64,000 nucleotides of DNA from Duganella flavida (GTDB taxonomy: Bacteria > Pseudomonadota > Gammaproteobacteria > Burkholderiales > Burkholderiaceae_D): the NCBI RefSeq assembly GCF_009857445.1, contig NZ_WWCN01000010.1, positions 1 to 64,000 on the forward strand, in the 5' to 3' direction. The notes beneath the pieces were generated by a model. That model was not told where the DNA came from. It saw nothing but the letters and a program-made list of their open reading frames with translations, and made no database searches. This document shows, piece by piece, positions 60,667 to 64,000 of the stretch. A program made the translations under genes and the position numbers. Within the stretch, counting starts at the first letter, position 1. Each line of letters opens with the position of its first letter.

Positions 60667-62655
60667 TCACTCCGCCGGCAAGCCGTTTTTCCAGCGTTTC
60701 CAGTTACCGGTGATCTCGCGGATCACCGGCTGGGTAGTGAGCAGCAAGTTGGCGGTGGATGGTTCGAAGCCGCCCTGCTGCGCGTAGTTGAGCAGCACAT
60801 CGCTGTTGCTCTGGCCCGGGTGCGGGCGATCGACGTCCGAGGCCGAGCGCAGGATCAGGATGCGCTTGAAATCCACCCGGCCCGCTGCCTCGCCGCGCCG
60901 CAGTACCTCCAGCGTGGCGTTGTCCTCCTGCTGTGAGGTGCAGTAGCGCGCCTTGCCGTCGGTGAGCAGGGCCGACCAGTCTTCGGCGCGGCGGCCCAGC
61001 GTCTCGCCCGCGTACCAGGTATCGCCGGACACCGTATCACAGCGCGTCACCGCCGGCGGCTGATTGGCCGGCGCTGCGGTGAAGCCGGTGCGGTAAGCTT
61101 TGGCCGCCGCCGAATCGCTCAGCACCACGTGCTGCGACAAGCGGTACGCACGGTCCACCAATGCAGTATTCAGCTGGAACACCTCGGTGCGATAGTCGAA
61201 ACGCGGCTTCTGTCCCGGCCCGTCGGTATGGATGCCGAAGTAGCCGTAAGGCCAATCCTGCGGCATCTCGCGCGCATCGATTTCGTGCGACAGCGAATAG
61301 TCGATCGCATAATCGGCCCACGCTGCCGATCCCACCGTGCCATGCTGCGGGCTGATGCCCGCAATCCCGGCGACTATGAAGTAAGTCTGGCGCAGGTCGA
61401 AACCGCTGGCGTAGAGCAGGGCGCTCATGCTGGCGGCGGCGTTGCTGTAGCCCATATCGGTGGTCAGCTGGCAGATTTGTTCGCGGTTGCAGAGCACATC
61501 CGGATAGCGCGCCGACAGGCCGGGCACCTTGTGCTTTTCCGTCAGCCCAATGGCCTTGACGAACGGCGCAGCTTCGGCGCCGAACATATTCACGATCATG
61601 ATGCGCGGCGCATAGGACGGCCCGCTGCGGCGCGCGGTCATGGGAGCGGCAGGCGCCGGACCGGCCGGCCAGTGCTGCACGATATCCTGCACCAGCGGAT
61701 TCCCCGCCAAATAAAGATTTTGCAGCGCCGGCGCATAGCCGCCCGAATTGGCGTTCACCGACTCCAGCACCGGCACGCCCGGCGGCGGACGGTCGAAGTT
61801 GGAGGCTGTGCGCAGCACCGCGATGCGCTGGTCGTCCAGCAGCCCGGCCAGCGCGCCGCGCTTGAGCGCCGTGTAGGTGGCGTTGTCTTCCTGCGCCACG
61901 ATGCAGTACTTGCCCTGATTGGCGGTCAGCAGCTGGAACCAGTCGCGCGCACGTTGGCCCAGCAGCTCGCCGTGATACCAGGTGTTGCCGGTCATGGCGT
62001 CGCATTGCGTCACTTGCGGCGGCTGGTTGGCCGGGGCGGCGGCGTAGCGCGCGCGGTAGTTGCGGGCCTGGTCGGAGTCGGCCAGCGCCACATCGCGCGA
62101 CAGGGCTAGCGCGCGGTTCAGCAGTTCCTGATTCAGCTGGTACATCTCGGAGCCGTAGTGCAGCGGAGGCGTGTCGGTCGGCGCTTTCATATTGATGCCA
62201 AGGTAGCCGGTGCGCCAGCCGTCCGGCCGTTCACGCGCGTCCAGCTCCCACGCCAGGTCCGAATCGACCAGGTAGCGCGACCACGCCGCCGTGCCAGTGG
62301 TGCCCTGCGCCGGGTCGATGCCGCCGATGCCGGCCACCAGGAAGTACGTGGCGCGCAAGTCGAACAAGCCGCTGTGGATCATGGCCGCCACCGAGGCCGA
62401 GGCGTTGGCCTTGCCCATGTCGGTGGTCATCTGGCACACATCGTCGGTATTGCAGCGCACCTCCGGGTGCAGCGGCGACAGGCCGGGCACCGCGATCTTC
62501 TGCTCCAGTTTCAAAGGTCCGGTCCACACCTTTTCCTCTGCGCCGAACATACTGATGATCATGACCTTGACCGGCCGCGGTGCGGCGGCGTTGGCGCTTA
62601 CGTTGTACGTGGCGGCAGCCAGCAGCAGCGTGGGGAGCAGAGGGGCAGATCGCAT
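60667..62655 (-). CDS. Tandem purine nucleoside permease (NUP)-domain protein
   Basis: 662 residues: signal peptide, then two consecutive copies of the purine nucleoside permease (NUP, Pfam PF06516-type) domain, about 28-345 and 350-655. Both copies share VMIISMFGAE/IMIVNMFGAE starts, DMGxxNAxASxxAL, VAGIxGI, NQPPxVTxCD and CTxQEDNAT-like landmarks. Known NUP proteins are single-domain, about 330 residues; they are phosphorylase-fold proteins implicated in nucleoside uptake. ATG 62655 is used because the upstream frame encodes no signal and the ATG opens MRSAPLLPTLLLAAATY. Role of the duplication is unknown. Confidence 0.8.
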   Translation of the reverse strand: MRSAPLLPTLLLAAATYNVSANAAAPRPVKVMIISMFGAEEKVWTGPLKLEQKIAVPGLSPLHPEVRCNTDDVCQMTTDMGKANASASVAAMIHSGLFDLRATYFLVAGIGGIDPAQGTTGTAAWSRYLVDSDLAWELDARERPDGWRTGYLGINMKAPTDTPPLHYGSEMYQLNQELLNRALALSRDVALADSDQARNYRARYAAAPANQPPQVTQCDAMTGNTWYHGELLGQRARDWFQLLTANQGKYCIVAQEDNATYTALKRGALAGLLDDQRIAVLRTASNFDRPPPGVPVLESVNANSGGYAPALQNLYLAGNPLVQDIVQHWPAGPAPAAPMTARRSGPSYAPRIMIVNMFGAEAAPFVKAIGLTEKHKVPGLSARYPDVLCNREQICQLTTDMGYSNAAASMSALLYASGFDLRQTYFIVAGIAGISPQHGTVGSAAWADYAIDYSLSHEIDAREMPQDWPYGYFGIHTDGPGQKPRFDYRTEVFQLNTALVDRAYRLSQHVVLSDSAAAKAYRTGFTAAPANQPPAVTRCDTVSGDTWYAGETLGRRAEDWSALLTDGKARYCTSQQEDNATLEVLRRGEAAGRVDFKRILILRSASDVDRPHPGQSNSDVLLNYAQQGGFEPSTANLLLTTQPVIREITGNWKRWKNGLPAE

Positions 62656-62759
62656 ACACTGTATCCTTGGAGTCTGTCCATGACGGACGATAGAACAAGT
62701 GTACCCAGTTTTCGCCCGCGCTGAAGTAGAATTCACGCAACCAGCCATTGAGGATGACC

Positions 62760-64000
62760 ATGCAGCAGAGTGCCCTGTCCAGCGTAGATGCCATTGAAGC
62801 TGAGCGATTCCGCCAGTTCATCATGGGCGTGACCGATTACGCCATCTATATGTTGTCGCCGGAGGGCGTGGTCGTCACGTGGAATGCCGGCGCACAGCGC
62901 TTCAAGGGCTACCATCCGGACGAAATCATCGGCCGCCATTTTTCCATGTTCTACACCGACGAAGACCGCGCGCGCGGCCGCCCGGTGCTGGCGCTGGAAG
63001 TGGCGCGCACCACCGGCAAGTTCGAGGACGAGGGCTGGCGCGTGCGCAAGGATGGCAGCCGTTTCTGGGCCAGCGTGGTGATCGATCCCATCGTCGATAC
63101 GCAAGGCGAGCTGCTGGGCTTTGCCAAGATCACGCGCGACATCACTGAGCGTCACGAAGCAGCGGAGCAGCTGGAGCGCGCGCGCGAGGCGCTGTTCCAG
63201 TCGCAAAAGCTGGAAGCCATCGGCAAACTGACCGGCGGCATCGCGCATGACTTCAACAATCTCCTGAGCGTGATCATGAACGGGCTCGAATTGCTGCGCA
63301 TGACCAAGGACCCGGCCATGGTGGCGCGCTCGGTCGACACCATGTCGCGCGCGGCCCAGCGCGGCGCCGCGCTCACCCAGCAACTGCTGGCTTTCGCGCG
63401 CCAGCAGCCCTTGCGGCAAGAGGCGCACGACGTGGCGCGCGTGATCCGTTCATTCGAAGCCGTGCTGCGGCGCGCGCTGCCGGACGCCATGCACCTGTCG
63501 CTGCATATGCAAGACGATCTACCGCAAGCGATGATCGACGCCCCCCAGTTTGAGTCGGCGCCGCTCAACCTCGTGGTTAACGCGCGCGATGCGATGAACG
63601 CGGTCGGCCAAGTGCAGCTTGCGCTGGACGCCGTCACCTTGACTGCGCATGAAGTGGACCGCCTGCCCGCTGGCCGCTATGTGCGCGCGATGGTCAAGGA
63701 CAGTGGCACCGGCATGACGCCGGAGACCATGACCCGCGCCATCGAACCGTTCTTCACCACCAAGGAAGTGGGCAAGGGCACGGGGCTGGGCCTGAGCCAG
63801 GTGTACGGCATGGTGCAGCAGTGCCAAGGCGCGCTGACACTGGATTCGCAGGTGGGCGAGGGCACGACGGTGTCGCTCTACTTCCCGGCGGTGGCGGCAG
63901 CGGACAGTTCGGCGCATGAGGAGCGCGGCTCGGCCAGCGCGGTCAAGGTGCTGTTGGTGGACGACCAGCTTGACGTGCTGGAAACGGCCATCAGCCTGTT
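62760..64000 (+). CDS. PAS-histidine kinase with receiver domain (3' end outside window)
   Basis: Open from ATG 62760 (GAGG six bases upstream; 62754 is an alternative) to the window end. Layout: PAS domain (about 15-130), coiled coil, HisKA with His in GGIAHDFNNLL, HATPase with N-box NLVVNARDAMN, G1 DSGTGM, F-box FFTTKEVGKGTGLGLS, then a receiver beginning VKVLLVDDQLDVLETAISL. Hybrid kinases of this type are soluble two-step phosphorelay sensors; partner and signal are unknown. Confidence 0.88.
   Translation, partial: MQQSALSSVDAIEAERFRQFIMGVTDYAIYMLSPEGVVVTWNAGAQRFKGYHPDEIIGRHFSMFYTDEDRARGRPVLALEVARTTGKFEDEGWRVRKDGSRFWASVVIDPIVDTQGELLGFAKITRDITERHEAAEQLERAREALFQSQKLEAIGKLTGGIAHDFNNLLSVIMNGLELLRMTKDPAMVARSVDTMSRAAQRGAALTQQLLAFARQQPLRQEAHDVARVIRSFEAVLRRALPDAMHLSLHMQDDLPQAMIDAPQFESAPLNLVVNARDAMNAVGQVQLALDAVTLTAHEVDRLPAGRYVRAMVKDSGTGMTPETMTRAIEPFFTTKEVGKGTGLGLSQVYGMVQQCQGALTLDSQVGEGTTVSLYFPAVAAADSSAHEERGSASAVKVLLVDDQLDVLETAISL

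Noticed and set aside
1..64000. CRISPR array, tRNA/rRNA, insertion sequence or prophage
   Set aside because: No spaced identical repeats, cloverleaf-like sequences, transposase or integrase motifs were seen on reading both strands; an exhaustive computational scan was not possible.

Overview
The window is GC-rich, tightly packed bacterial chromosome. Gene content (acnB, malate:quinone oxidoreductase, OsmC/YcaO fusion protein, many GGDEF enzymes, plant-polysaccharide hydrolases, TonB-dependent receptor, MocR and LysR regulators) fits an environmental betaproteobacterium, most likely Oxalobacteraceae of the Massilia/Duganella/Janthinobacterium type. This is inferred from protein character; no rRNA or other taxonomic marker is present. 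I see no tRNA, rRNA, CRISPR array, insertion sequence or prophage. No stretch over 300 bases lacks a gene.

1-12.7 kb, mixed metabolic and signalling genes: the 3' part of a metal-type sensor kinase; a DASS anion transporter with a CPBP protease; an AspT-type antiporter divergent from a D-lactate dehydrogenase; a decayed PliG-like pseudogene; a dCache-GGDEF enzyme; a META lipoprotein; a patatin; a GntP permease; and an unusual alpha/beta hydrolase-acyl-CoA-binding fusion.

12.7-18.4 kb: PAS-GGDEF enzyme, malate:quinone oxidoreductase with a twin-arginine N-terminus, a LuxR regulator and an exported amidohydrolase.

18.5-26.6 kb: a four-gene plant cell-wall sugar operon (GH3, acetyl-esterase-like hydrolase, GH95 fucosidase, SGNH acetylesterase) behind a LacI-type operator-like palindrome. 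A secreted GH31 enzyme at 58.3-60.7 kb would complement it, for example on fucosylated, acetylated xyloglucan.

26.6-32.8 kb: Bcr/CflA efflux pump divergent from an IclR regulator with tandem operators between them; then a DctB-like kinase and FixJ-like regulator divergent from a KgtP-like dicarboxylate permease, with a perfect 12-bp inverted repeat between them.

32.8-49.3 kb, the most coherent accessory region: a LysR regulator divergent from an orphan solute-binding protein and a VanA/VanB-type Rieske oxygenase pair; then a MocR regulator divergent from a nine-gene-scale operon: TonB-dependent receptor, polyamine ABC importer (PotFGHI type), PuuB-type oxidase, exported amidohydrolase and PuuA-type gamma-glutamylpolyamine synthetase. 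It looks like uptake and catabolism of a polyamine or polyamine conjugate.

49.3-64 kb: OsmC-YcaO fusion, aconitase B with a 14-bp palindrome at its promoter, an FKBP lipoprotein with a TTG start, cupin, AEC transporter, a membrane GGDEF enzyme, the GH31 enzyme, a protein with two tandem purine-nucleoside-permease domains, and a hybrid PAS histidine kinase running off the right edge.

The strongest novelty candidates are the Cys-nucleophile hydrolase/SnoaL-like/ACBP fusion (10.65-12.16 kb), the TonB-coupled polyamine locus, and several near-perfect palindromes at promoters.
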